Both the position numbers and the translations under genes were made by a program. A stretch of 25,996 nt of DNA from positions 1 through 25,996 of the forward strand of contig CAYTLW010000111.1 in assembly GCA_964438735.1 (NCBI GenBank), read 5' to 3'. This document shows positions 9,896-17,628 of the stretch, one piece after another (within the stretch, counting starts at the first letter, position 1; each line of letters opens with the position of its first letter). Source of the DNA: CAYTLW01 sp964438735 (GTDB taxonomy: Bacteria; Myxococcota_A; UBA9042). The notes below the pieces were generated by a model. The model saw nothing but the letters and a program-made list of their open reading frames with translations, was not told the origin of the DNA and did no database searches.

Positions 9896-10804
9896 TCAAG
9901 CGTCCATGCGGGGGGCGGTCGCGAGCTCGTGCGCCGCGGCGGAGAGCGCATCCTCGAGCAGGTCGCCCAGGCAGGCCGCCGGCTCGGGCCCCGGCGGCGA
10001 GCGGGCGTCCAAGTTGAGCTGTACACCGGCCTCTTTCGGCCACAGCGCACGCGCATCCGGGATCGAGGTGCCAAGCCAGGTCGGCGCCGCTGAAGCCAGG
10101 TCGCTCAGGGCATCGATGCACCAGCGACGATCTCCGGCGCGCACCGCGTACTCCAGTCCCACGACGCAACCCCGCGCATCCGTGCCATGCAGCAGGCCGG
10201 CGATCAGCGCCGGCAGGACGGCCCGAATGCGGGTCGAGAAGATCGCCGCGTGGCGCAGCCAGCCGAGCACCGCCGGGTCGAAGGCGCCACTGGTCCGAGG
10301 TCGGCCAAGCGAGACGCTCACCTGAACGGCGGCCACCAGGTCGGCTTCGGTCGCCGCAGGCGCAGCCGAGGAGGGCGCCAGGTCAAACCAGATCACCTGT
10401 GGATCGCGCAACCATTCAGAATGTTTGTTCAGGGCCAGGGCGAGCGTGTCGACCCCGACCGGTCCCTGCGCCGGGGCCACCGCCGGTCGGACCGACGTGC
10501 GCGCATCGAAGCCGCGCTCGATCAGCAGATTCAACCAGTCGACCAGCGCCGCGCCGACGGATGCGGTGGCGAAGAAGTCGGCCACCGCGGCCGGTCCATC
10601 CCCCGGATCGTCGGCCAGCGCCACGAGCGCTGCGCCGATGGCCGGCAACCAGTCCGTGCGATCGCGGCCCAGGCGGTCCAACCACGCCAACGCCACCTCC
10701 TGGTCGTCGCGACGGACTCGCTGGACCAGACCCGCTGCCACCGAAGAGCGCGCGTGACCGAGCAGATCGGAGACGCTGGCGAACTGCCGGGTCTCGACTT
10801 GCAT
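9896..10804 (-). CDS. Hypothetical helical protein, second gene of an unrecognised pair
   Basis: Predicted 302-aa protein I do not recognise. It has no signal peptide, no clear transmembrane helix and no obvious catalytic motif. Composition is Ala/Val/Leu-rich with regularly spaced hydrophobics (for example A-A-L-V-D-W-L-N-L-L-I-E-R-G-F and I-R-A-V-L-P-A-L-I-A-G-L-L-H-G), suggesting a mostly helical soluble protein. ATG at 10804 lies 20 nt after the stop of the upstream gene on the same strand. No strong ribosome site precedes it, so translational coupling to the upstream gene is plausible. GC-rich codon use matches its neighbours, and the long open frames on the opposite strand have no recognisable domains. 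I regard it as a real gene because it is long, sits tightly in the run, and uses codons as its neighbours do. Confidence 0.7.
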   Translation of the reverse strand: MQVETRQFASVSDLLGHARSSVAAGLVQRVRRDDQEVALAWLDRLGRDRTDWLPAIGAALVALADDPGDGPAAVADFFATASVGAALVDWLNLLIERGFDARTSVRPAVAPAQGPVGVDTLALALNKHSEWLRDPQVIWFDLAPSSAAPAATEADLVAAVQVSVSLGRPRTSGAFDPAVLGWLRHAAIFSTRIRAVLPALIAGLLHGTDARGCVVGLEYAVRAGDRRWCIDALSDLASAAPTWLGTSIPDARALWPKEAGVQLNLDARSPPGPEPAACLGDLLEDALSAAAHELATAPRMDA

Positions 10805-10824
10805 GGTGGGATCGTGTGCGCCGC

Positions 10825-12255
10825 TCAGCGAACGGGCTTCTGACGCGTAGCGTCGAAGGTGCCGCCGGGCACCGACGCTTCGTGGCCCGGGGTGGCCGGA
10901 CCGCCCACGCCTTCATTGGTGGCGCCGGGCGCGATCGGGCTGTCACCGGGCGTATTCGCCTCCTGCGTGGAGCGATCGATGATGCCCTGATAGGCGCCGG
11001 TGGTCAGGTTGGTGCCGACGGCGTTGCCGCGCAACAGCTCCTCACCGACCGAAGAGTTGTTCGGCACGGTGGCAGAGAGACGCTGGATCTCGCCCAGGTA
11101 GTCGTCGTTGGGGATGACCGCCGTGGCGTTCGCGACGTCCGCGTAGGGTACGGCGGCCTCGAGGAACTCGCCCGCGCCGCCGCCGGTGACCCCGTAGGAC
11201 TCGGCAGGCTGGTTTCGCGACACCCACAGGGCGCTCATCATGCCGTCGAAGGCCGTCGGCTTCTTCAACTCGCGTTCGCCGGCGTCGACCTTGCGCTGGA
11301 TGTTCAGCACGACCGTGCCGTTGGGGTACCACTCGGGCTGCAGCGCGCCCAGCTGCATCATCTGCCCGTAGGCCGTCTCCGCCGAGCCGGCGGGTACGGT
11401 GATCTCGCCGGGCGAGTACCAGGTGCCGTATTCCGAGATCGGCTGGCTGGTGTCGATGGTCGTCATGGGCGCCCGACCGCGTTTGAGGATGTGGCGATAG
11501 GCCTTCTTGCGCATGGCCGGGTCGCTCTTGGCGTTGGGCGGCAGGGCCGCAAGCGGCGCGCCTGTCTCGGTCCAATCCTGCTCGATCTGCATGTCGATGT
11601 CGATTTGCACCTGGTTGATATCGTACAGCTTGTCGACGTTCTGATTGCGCGATTGGAAGGGCGATACCTTGTCTGCGGGCACAGCCACGCCCTTGAAGAC
11701 GTAGGTCGGGATGACCATGGCCGACATGATCGGGTAGATGCGCGTTCGATCGAGGCTCGGATCCTGCAGCTTGGACGCCAGTTCGCTGTAGAACTGACCC
11801 TTCAAGCCGGGATTGTCGAGGTACTGCTCCGCGTCCACGTCGGCGAGCTTCTGCACCGCGATGGGATCCTTCGAGGCGACCGTGTTGACCTTGGCATGCA
11901 CCACGGCAGGGGCCGCGGCGCCCTCGAACCATTTCTGCAGGATGGCGCCGCGCAGGGCGGGCACATCGCTGTAGCGGGACTGGAACTGCTCCTGGGTGAT
12001 GCCTTCGCGTTCGAGGCTGCTGGCCAGGGGATCGGCGATGTCCGCGTCGGCCCGATCAAGGCCGGCGATCAACGACTGGATGACCGTCTTCTGCAGCGGT
12101 GTCGGGGGCGCTGCTGCGGCGCCTGCGGGGGGCTCGGCTGCGCCACCGCCTGTGTCTGGCACGGGGGGGCGTCGGGCGGGAGGAGCCGGCGCTGGCGCCT
12201 CACGCGTGGTGCCTGAGCCGCGGCCGCCTGCTGGATCGCTGCTGGGTGCGGGCAT
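10825..12255 (-). CDS. Hypothetical cysteine-free protein, first gene of an unrecognised pair
   Basis: Predicted 476-aa protein I do not recognise. Residues 1-53 are Pro/Ala/Gly-rich and probably disordered. About 54-130 looks helical (L-Q-K-T-V-I-Q-S-L-I-A-G-L-D-R-A). A mixed region follows with motifs such as Y-G-T-W-Y-S-P-G-E-I-T-V-P-A-G and L-Q-P-E-W-Y-P-N-G-T-V-V-L-N-I. The last 50 residues are again Gly/Pro/Thr-rich. The predicted protein has no cysteine, no signal peptide and no transmembrane segment, so it is probably cytosolic or delivered by a non-Sec route. AGAGGG a few bases before ATG 12255 supports the start. It is followed after 20 nt by the gene at 9896-10804 and preceded after 130 nt by the SPOR gene. 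A role as a large assembly component or secreted cargo is possible, but nothing in the sequence establishes it. Confidence 0.72.
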   Translation of the reverse strand: MPAPSSDPAGGRGSGTTREAPAPAPPARRPPVPDTGGGAAEPPAGAAAAPPTPLQKTVIQSLIAGLDRADADIADPLASSLEREGITQEQFQSRYSDVPALRGAILQKWFEGAAAPAVVHAKVNTVASKDPIAVQKLADVDAEQYLDNPGLKGQFYSELASKLQDPSLDRTRIYPIMSAMVIPTYVFKGVAVPADKVSPFQSRNQNVDKLYDINQVQIDIDMQIEQDWTETGAPLAALPPNAKSDPAMRKKAYRHILKRGRAPMTTIDTSQPISEYGTWYSPGEITVPAGSAETAYGQMMQLGALQPEWYPNGTVVLNIQRKVDAGERELKKPTAFDGMMSALWVSRNQPAESYGVTGGGAGEFLEAAVPYADVANATAVIPNDDYLGEIQRLSATVPNNSSVGEELLRGNAVGTNLTTGAYQGIIDRSTQEANTPGDSPIAPGATNEGVGGPATPGHEASVPGGTFDATRQKPVR

Positions 12256-12385
12256 GGTTCCCTCTGGGCGGGCACACGACCCGCATCGTGGCCATGATCA
12301 CCGAGCGGCCGCGCGCGCGCAACCATCGGGTCGCTCGCCATCGCTGGCCTGGTGTCCGGGCGCCCCGCCACGCAGGGCGGCGCGG

Positions 12386-13990
12386 TCACTTCGACATGAT
12401 CATGGTTTCGTAGGGCTCACGCGCTTCGAACTTGCGTTGCGCGGCCTTGGCGCGGTCCAGGTTCTTGAACGGCCCGATGCGCACGCGATGGAACTCGCCT
12501 CGCTGCGGCACCGTGATGCGCGAGACACGCGGCTTGTGCCCCCGGCTGACCAGCAGCTTGACGAAGGTGCGAGCCTCGGAGAGGTTTCGGAACGCCTTGA
12601 TCTGCAGGAAGAACGCTCGTTCGTCGACGGCCTTCTTTGCGACCTTCCTGGCCACCTTGGCGGGTGCCTTGGCCGGCGCCGCCGCCTGCACCTTGGCGCG
12701 CGCAGCCGCTTCGGCCTTCTTCTGTCGGGCCGCTTCCGCCAGGCGTGCGGCCTTTTCGCGGGCCAGCTTGGCACGCTCGGCCTTCATGGCCGCCAGGCGT
12801 GCCTTCTCTGCCTGCTGCCGCGCCAGCTTCTCTGCTTTCTGCTGGGCCAGCGTCTCCGCCTTGGCCTTGGCTGCGGCGATGCGCTCCTGTTCGGCCTGCA
12901 GCGCCGCCAACCGCTTCGCTTCGGCCTTCTCGGCGGCGACGCGCACCTTCTCGGCGGCGATGCGCTCCTTCTCGGCGGCGATGCGCGCCTTCTCAGCATG
13001 TTCAGCGGCGATGCGCTCCTGTTCGGCACGTTCGGCGGCCAGTCGGTCCTGCTCAGCCTTCTCGGCGGCCAGGCGCTCCTGCTCGGCCTTCAACTGGACC
13101 AGGCGCAGCTTCTCAGCCTCTTCCCTGGCGAACTGCTCGAGCACCTTGCGGCGTTCGGCCAGCTGCCATTGGCGCAGGGAGCGCACATCGTCGGCCGACA
13201 TGCCGGTCACCATGGAGCGTGGCCCTGTCTCGCCGATGGCGTCCAACAGGGTAGCGAGAGCGGCGCCATCCGGTGCGATGCCGCTGGTCAGGTGCAGGTC
13301 AGGTGGCTGCAACCATCGCTGCCGCTCGGGATTCAACGAGCTCACCGCCTCGGGCACCACGCGCGGCAGGCTGCTCACCAGGTCGGCTTGACGGAGGGGA
13401 ATCTCGGCCCAGCCCTCGGGCGGATGCAACGTCGGGCTGTCGGGCGCTGCGTCGACCACCTGACCGGCGATGACACCCGGGAGCACGGCGCGTCGGCGCG
13501 TGGCCATTCGCAGATGTGGATGCTCTCGATCAGCCGTCGCCGCCGGACGTGGTGCTGCCTGCTGGGCGATCTTGCTGGGTGGCCGATCGACGGCCACGTG
13601 TTCGAAAGGGTTTTCGTCGACCTCGCTGTGCACCGGCTCATCCTGGCGCTGGGCGGCGGTGGCCGACGGTAGGGGCTCGTCGCGCACGATGGCCTCGAAG
13701 ACACGCGCCAACTTGGGCTGACGGGCCTTGGTGGGCACCGGACGGGGCAGGATGGGCGTTCGTCGATCGGCCAGGCCGCTACGGGGCGCGGGCAGGGCAG
13801 GCACATCCACACCCGCCAGCTCGCGCTGCTGTTCGGCGACTGGCTCATGCTGCGACGAAGCGACCCACCAGCCGGCGCCGAAGGCCAGTGCGAGCAGGGC
13901 CACGCTGCCGACGGCGATCTGCGCGATGTGGCGGATCTCAAGGCGAATCTCGATGCGCTCTCGAACCCGCTCGAAATCGCGCAATGGCAT
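12386..13990 (-). CDS. SPOR-domain inner-membrane protein with TolA-like coiled coil
   Basis: Predicted 534-aa protein with a cytoplasmic charged N-terminus, one transmembrane helix at about 22-45 and a periplasmic remainder. Residues about 50-260 are Pro/Arg-rich. About 264-436 is an uninterrupted Ala/Glu/Lys/Arg coiled coil built of A-E-Q-E-R-L-A-A-E-K-like units, resembling the TolA spacer. Residues about 454-534 form a SPOR domain (F-F-L-Q-I-K-A-F-R-N-L-S-E-A-R ... F-H-R-V-R-I-G-P-F-K-N-L-D-R-A), which in FtsN, DamX and relatives binds denuded septal peptidoglycan. ATG at 13990 is chosen for the GGGAG about 7 nt upstream and because it places the membrane helix near the N-terminus. It lies downstream of argS in the same orientation. 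A cell-division or envelope-spanning role is inferred. Confidence 0.87.
   Translation of the reverse strand: MPLRDFERVRERIEIRLEIRHIAQIAVGSVALLALAFGAGWWVASSQHEPVAEQQRELAGVDVPALPAPRSGLADRRTPILPRPVPTKARQPKLARVFEAIVRDEPLPSATAAQRQDEPVHSEVDENPFEHVAVDRPPSKIAQQAAPRPAATADREHPHLRMATRRRAVLPGVIAGQVVDAAPDSPTLHPPEGWAEIPLRQADLVSSLPRVVPEAVSSLNPERQRWLQPPDLHLTSGIAPDGAALATLLDAIGETGPRSMVTGMSADDVRSLRQWQLAERRKVLEQFAREEAEKLRLVQLKAEQERLAAEKAEQDRLAAERAEQERIAAEHAEKARIAAEKERIAAEKVRVAAEKAEAKRLAALQAEQERIAAAKAKAETLAQQKAEKLARQQAEKARLAAMKAERAKLAREKAARLAEAARQKKAEAAARAKVQAAAPAKAPAKVARKVAKKAVDERAFFLQIKAFRNLSEARTFVKLLVSRGHKPRVSRITVPQRGEFHRVRIGPFKNLDRAKAAQRKFEAREPYETMIMSK
12935..13090 (-). repeat. Coding repeats of the coiled coil
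   Basis: Imperfect tandem units encode repeated A-E-K/R-x-R-I/L-A-A-E. On the plus strand, GCGATGCGC and TTCTCGGCGG-like words recur every 21-30 bases. Such arrays can expand or contract by slippage, so length variation of the coiled coil between strains is likely. Confidence 0.7.
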
Positions 13991-14083
13991 GAAGGGCTCC
14001 CGTGGCCAGAACGCCCGCACCTGCGAGCCCGATCATCATCGCGCACGCGGCCACTTCCTCCACTTTTTTTTTGGCTGGAACCG

Positions 14084-16045
14084 TCAAGCAGCGCCATCGG
14101 CGGCGCCTTCGGTGCGCTCAAGACTCTGCATCTGGTCGGGCGCGCTGACGCCCAAGAGGGCGAGCCCGTTGGCGATCACCTGGCGGATCGCCGCGACGAG
14201 CGCCAGCCGGGCCTGGGTCTGCGCCACGTCATCGCTGATCACCCTGGCATCGGCCTTGCCACGGGTGTAGTAGCCGTGGAACTGCTTGCAGGCGTCCATC
14301 AGGTAGAAGGCCAGCTGGTGCGGCTCGCGGCTGCGCGCGGCCCGTGACACCACCTCGGGGAAGGCGGCCAATGTCATGGCCAGGGTCCGCTCGTCGGTCA
14401 ACGCCAGGGCGCTGGTGTCGGCGCCGACGGCTTCGAAATCCACCCCCTGTTCGGCGGCGCGCATCAGGATGGAGACGAGCCGCGCGTGGCCGTACTGCAC
14501 GTAGTACACCGGGTTGTCCATGGACGTCCTGCGCGCCACATCCAGGTCGAAGTCCAGCTGCGCGTCGCCCTTGCGGGTCAGGAAGATGAAGCGCACGGCG
14601 TCGCGACCGCTGAACTCGGCGCCCGTGGAGACGTCGTCGATCACGTCGCGCAGGGTCACGAACTCGCCCGATCGTTTGCCCATGGAGACGGGCTCACCAC
14701 CGCGCAAGAGCGCCACCATCTGCATCAGGATCACTTCCAGCCGATCGCCCGACCAGCGCGCCGCCTTGGGGTCGCCTTCACCCCGCCGCAGATCGCCGAG
14801 GGCGTGGATGACCCCCTTCAGACGTGGCACGTAGCCGTGGTGATCGGCGCCGAAGATGTTGACCATGTGGTCGTAGCCGCGCGCCAGCTTGTTGTCGTGG
14901 TAGGCGATATCGGCCGCGAAGTAGGTCGGCCGTCCGTCCGAGCGAACGATCACGCGATCTTTATCGTCGCGGAAACCCTTCGGCACGGACTCGCGGGTAC
15001 CCCGAAACTGCAGCGGTTGTTGTCCGCTGTCGTCGGCATCGCCGCGATAGGCCCAGTCGGCCGCCTCGAGCCGTTCGCAGCAGCTGCCCACCGCATCAAC
15101 GGCCTCCGCCTGGCCCGGCATGGGCTCCAGACCGTGCAATCCACGCTCGCTGAACCAGGTGTCGAAGCGTACGCCGAGCGCGTCCAGATCGCCGGCGATG
15201 CGGCGCAACATGGCCCGCCAGGCGGCGCAGGAAAGGGCCCGATCGTCTGCCCGTCCGGCCTGGCTCTGCGGCTCCGCGTCGGCCCACCAGGCGTCGTCCT
15301 GCCAGGAGGGCGCCTCCAGGCCCAGGTGCAACGTGTCCCGGTCGAGCAATTCGCCCGCCAGGGTGGCGATGTAGGCGCCCCGATACCCGTCTTCGGGGAA
15401 GTCGTCGGGCAGCAGCGGCGGATCCACCGCCAGGCGCTCGGCCCGAGCGGTCCCATCCAGGGGCGCCAGGGCGCGCAGCCAATGCCAGACGCTTTCGCCC
15501 AGTTTGCCGACCTGGTTGCCGACATTGTTGATGTAGTACTCCGTGTCGACCCGGTAGCCAGCGGCGCGCAGGATGCGGGCCAGCGCGTCGCCATGTACCG
15601 CGCCGCGACCATGACCCACGTGCAGTGGTCCGGTCGGGTTGGCGCTGACGAACTCCACCAGCACGCGCTCACCACGCCCCGCCTGCGTGTGGCCATATTG
15701 CTCGCCCAGGGCGGCCACATCGGCCACCGCGCTCTGCCAACAGGCATCGGAGAGGTGCAGGTTGACGAACCCCGGACCGGCCACCTCGACCTTGGCGAAG
15801 AAGCCCTGCACATCGACCTCGCGCAGCACCTCGACGAAGCGCTCGGCCAGCTGGCGCGGGTTGGTCCGCGCCTGGCGGGCCACCATGAAGCAGAGATTGG
15901 TGCTCAGTTCGCCCTGGCCGGCCTTGCGTGGGCGCTCCAGGGGCACCTCAGGCGCCGGGATGCGGGCGGGCAGGATGCCGCCGTCACTGGCCACGCGGGT
16001 GGCTTCGGCCAGGCAGGCTCGGATGCGTTCATAGAGCGTCGACAT
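14084..16045 (-). CDS. argS: Arginyl-tRNA synthetase
   Basis: Predicted 653-aa class I aminoacyl-tRNA synthetase that charges tRNA-Arg in the cytosol. The HIGH motif is H-V-G-H at 142-145 within S-A-N-P-T-G-P-L-H-V-G-H-G-R-G-A, diagnostic of ArgS. The KMSKS equivalent is S-M-G-K-R-S-G at 454-460. The N-terminal additional domain (about 1-110, with F-V-N-L-H-L) and the C-terminal anticodon-binding domain (about 500-636, ending L-L-G-V-S-A-P) are both present. The protein is longer than the usual 550-590 residues. The extra length is an insertion around 240-275 (E-P-Q-S-Q-A-G-R-A-D-D) and a 17-residue tail after the usual terminus. ATG at 16045 has GGAG about 8 nt upstream. It is divergent from the UDP-glucuronate decarboxylase-like gene and followed by the SPOR gene. 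Confidence 0.97.
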   Translation of the reverse strand: MSTLYERIRACLAEATRVASDGGILPARIPAPEVPLERPRKAGQGELSTNLCFMVARQARTNPRQLAERFVEVLREVDVQGFFAKVEVAGPGFVNLHLSDACWQSAVADVAALGEQYGHTQAGRGERVLVEFVSANPTGPLHVGHGRGAVHGDALARILRAAGYRVDTEYYINNVGNQVGKLGESVWHWLRALAPLDGTARAERLAVDPPLLPDDFPEDGYRGAYIATLAGELLDRDTLHLGLEAPSWQDDAWWADAEPQSQAGRADDRALSCAAWRAMLRRIAGDLDALGVRFDTWFSERGLHGLEPMPGQAEAVDAVGSCCERLEAADWAYRGDADDSGQQPLQFRGTRESVPKGFRDDKDRVIVRSDGRPTYFAADIAYHDNKLARGYDHMVNIFGADHHGYVPRLKGVIHALGDLRRGEGDPKAARWSGDRLEVILMQMVALLRGGEPVSMGKRSGEFVTLRDVIDDVSTGAEFSGRDAVRFIFLTRKGDAQLDFDLDVARRTSMDNPVYYVQYGHARLVSILMRAAEQGVDFEAVGADTSALALTDERTLAMTLAAFPEVVSRAARSREPHQLAFYLMDACKQFHGYYTRGKADARVISDDVAQTQARLALVAAIRQVIANGLALLGVSAPDQMQSLERTEGAADGAA

Positions 16046-16173
16046 GATCGGCTCCAGGGCGATAGAGGGAGGTTCCGGCGCCCGAAGGGCCACCGGCGGT
16101 CGGAAGCGATCCCATATACGGACGCCATTGACAAGCGCCGGCCCGGCGCAGTACCGACAGACGCCCAGGGGAC

Positions 16174-16187
16174 GGGAGGACAGCGTG
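16174..16187 (+). promoter_or_regulatory. Ribosome binding site deciding a GTG start
   Basis: GGGAGGA at 16174-16180 lies five bases before GTG 16185. This fixes the start of the downstream SDR gene at GTG and excludes the in-frame ATG at 16044, which would overlap the start of argS. Confidence 0.8.
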
Positions 16188-17177
16188 AGCAGACGCGTGG
16201 TGATCAGCGGCGGCGCCGGGTTCCTCGGTTCTCACCTGACCGATCGCTTTCTGGCCGATGGCTGGCGAGTGCTCGGCGTGGACAACCTGAGCACCGGCAA
16301 ACGCGCCAACATCCAACACCTGCGCGACGAGCCGCGCTACGAGCTGTTGCAGCAGGACGTCTCGCGCCCCTTCGACGTGGCCGGTCCCGTGGATGCGGTG
16401 CTGCATTTCGCCTCTCCCGCCTCGCCGTTGGACTATCTCGAGCTGCCGGTCGAGACCCTCAAGGTCGGCGCCTGGGGCACCTTTCACTGCCTCGATCTGG
16501 CGCGCGAGCACGGCGCCACCTTCCTGATGGCCTCCACCTCGGAGGTCTACGGCGATCCCAAGGTGCATCCCCAGGTCGAGAGCTACTGGGGCAACGTCAA
16601 CCCCATCGGCCCGCGCAGCGTCTACGACGAGGCCAAACGATTCGCTGAAGCGGCCACCATGAGCTATCGCCGCGAGTTTGGCCTCGACACCCGGCTGATC
16701 CGCATTTTCAACACCTACGGCCCGCGCATGAACCATGACGACGGGCGCGTGGTGCCCGCGTTTGTCTGCCAGGCGTTGCGCGGCGAGCCGTTGACCGTCT
16801 TCGGCAGCGGACGCCAGACCCGCTCGTTCCAATATGTGCAGGACCTGGTCGCCGGCGTGGCGACCGTGTTGGAGCATGGCGACGACCAGCCCTACAACAT
16901 CGGCAATCCGGACGAACACGACATCATCTCGTTCGCCCGCGCGGTCGCCGACACCGTTGGCGACGTGACCGTGGACCACCAGGTACTGCCCGAAGACGAT
17001 CCCCAGCGTCGCTGCCCCGACATCAGTCGGCTGACCGCGTTGGGCTGGCAGCCCAGCGTGACGCTGCAAGAGGGATTGCGCTTGACCGTGGACTGGTTCC
17101 GCGCCGAGATCGCCGCCGGTCGCGTGCCGTCCGCGACGCAGCCGCGCATCCCGCGCAACGAACGCAAATCCCCGTGA
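16185..17177 (+). CDS. UDP-glucuronate decarboxylase-like SDR (UDP-xylose synthase family)
   Basis: Predicted 330-aa extended short-chain dehydrogenase/reductase. The NAD-binding G-G-A-G-F-L-G sits at 9-15, with D33 after the second strand as the likely ribose-binding acid. The catalytic Y-D-E-A-K is at 147-151 with T118 upstream. The stretch S-T-S-E-V-Y-G-D-P, followed by G-N-V-N-P-I-G-P-R-S-V-Y-D-E-A-K-R, is the signature of UDP-glucuronate decarboxylases, which convert UDP-glucuronate to UDP-xylose using bound NAD. The family call is strong, but exact specificity is not proven. The product would feed cell-surface glycan synthesis. No glycosyltransferase gene adjoins it directly. It starts with GTG (see RBS entry), is divergent from argS across about 140 bases, and converges on rpmB. 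Confidence 0.9.
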   Translation: MSRRVVISGGAGFLGSHLTDRFLADGWRVLGVDNLSTGKRANIQHLRDEPRYELLQQDVSRPFDVAGPVDAVLHFASPASPLDYLELPVETLKVGAWGTFHCLDLAREHGATFLMASTSEVYGDPKVHPQVESYWGNVNPIGPRSVYDEAKRFAEAATMSYRREFGLDTRLIRIFNTYGPRMNHDDGRVVPAFVCQALRGEPLTVFGSGRQTRSFQYVQDLVAGVATVLEHGDDQPYNIGNPDEHDIISFARAVADTVGDVTVDHQVLPEDDPQRRCPDISRLTALGWQPSVTLQEGLRLTVDWFRAEIAAGRVPSATQPRIPRNERKSP

Positions 17178-17232
17178 CGCCTCGAGGCGTGGCCAGGATC
17201 CAAGTTGTAGATGAGCCCTGGCGGTCGCCAGG
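17178..17232. terminator. Two inverted repeats between convergent genes
   Basis: A perfect 12-base palindrome CGCCTCGAGGCG at 17178-17189 abuts the stop codon of the SDR gene. A second hairpin has arms CCTGGCG (17217-17223) and CGCCAGG (17226-17232), lying just beyond the rpmB stop. Neither has a clear T-run, so a bidirectional terminator is plausible rather than certain. Confidence 0.5.
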
Positions 17233-17239
17233 CGGGCGA

Positions 17240-17485
17240 TCAGTCGCGCATGAACTTCGTGTGATCGACGCCGTACTTCTTGCAGTAGGGCAGGAAGCCG
17301 ATCTTGGCGATGCTGCGCAGGGCGCGCGCGGTCAGCCGGACCCGCACAAAGCGGTTCAGCTCGGGCACCCAGATGCGCTTGCGCTGCAGGTTCGGCAGCT
17401 GACGCATCTTCGTCCGATTGTTCGCATGGCTGACACGGCAGCCCACCAATGGGCCTTTCCCGGTAATCTGGCAACGGCGGGACAT
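17240..17485 (-). CDS. rpmB: Ribosomal protein bL28
   Basis: Predicted 81-aa protein of the large ribosomal subunit. S-R-R-C-Q-I-T-G-K-G-P, then S-H-A-N-N-R-T-K-M-R-Q-L-P-N-L-Q-R-K-R-I-W-V, is the bL28 signature, and the length is normal. ATG at 17485 has AGGAGG five bases upstream; an upstream in-frame start would add non-family residues. Only one of the Zn-ribbon-type cysteines (C5) is near the N-terminus, so this is probably a zinc-free form. It is not next to rpmG, its frequent partner. It is divergent from the MBL hydrolase gene. Confidence 0.97.
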   Translation of the reverse strand: MSRRCQITGKGPLVGCRVSHANNRTKMRQLPNLQRKRIWVPELNRFVRVRLTARALRSIAKIGFLPYCKKYGVDHTKFMRD

Positions 17486-17526
17486 GGCATCCTCCTGCGA
17501 ATAGCGTCCCCACAAAGGGGGCACGG

Positions 17527-17555
17527 TCATTACTGGCACGGCGACCCGCTGTCAA
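17527..17555 (-). promoter_or_regulatory. Candidate sigma-70-type promoter of rpmB
   Basis: On the minus strand a perfect -35 box TTGACA (17550-17555) is followed after 17 bases by TAATGA (17527-17532). The -10 match is weak, but position, about 40 bases upstream of the rpmB start, suits a ribosomal-protein promoter. Confidence 0.5.
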
Positions 17556-17628
17556 GAGCAAAGTCGCCGAACTGTCGTGCCGAAAAGCAGTCGACCGAGG
17601 ATGGCATGACCCGCAGGAGCCCCGCCAC

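Noticed and set aside
12935..13090. Regular short repeats resembling a CRISPR or minisatellite
   Set aside because: They are in-frame codons of an Ala/Glu/Lys coiled coil; units are degenerate and lack spacers.
10399..13672. Long plus-strand open frames (about 605 and 558 codons) opposite the unrecognised pair and the SPOR gene
   Set aside because: Arg/Gly/Leu-rich low-complexity translations typical of antisense frames; the minus-strand frames have ribosome sites and, for SPOR, a clear domain.
13991..14083. Possible 30-codon membrane peptide (M-M-I-G-L-A-G-A-G-V-L-A) and an A9 run between argS and the SPOR gene
   Set aside because: Very short, overlaps the SPOR start out of frame, and the homopolymer has no associated helix on the right side to act as a terminator.
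14486..16648. 720-codon open frame on the plus strand opposite argS
   Set aside because: It is the antisense of argS in GC-rich DNA, with no recognisable domain, and it runs into the SDR gene in another frame. argS motifs on the minus strand are complete.
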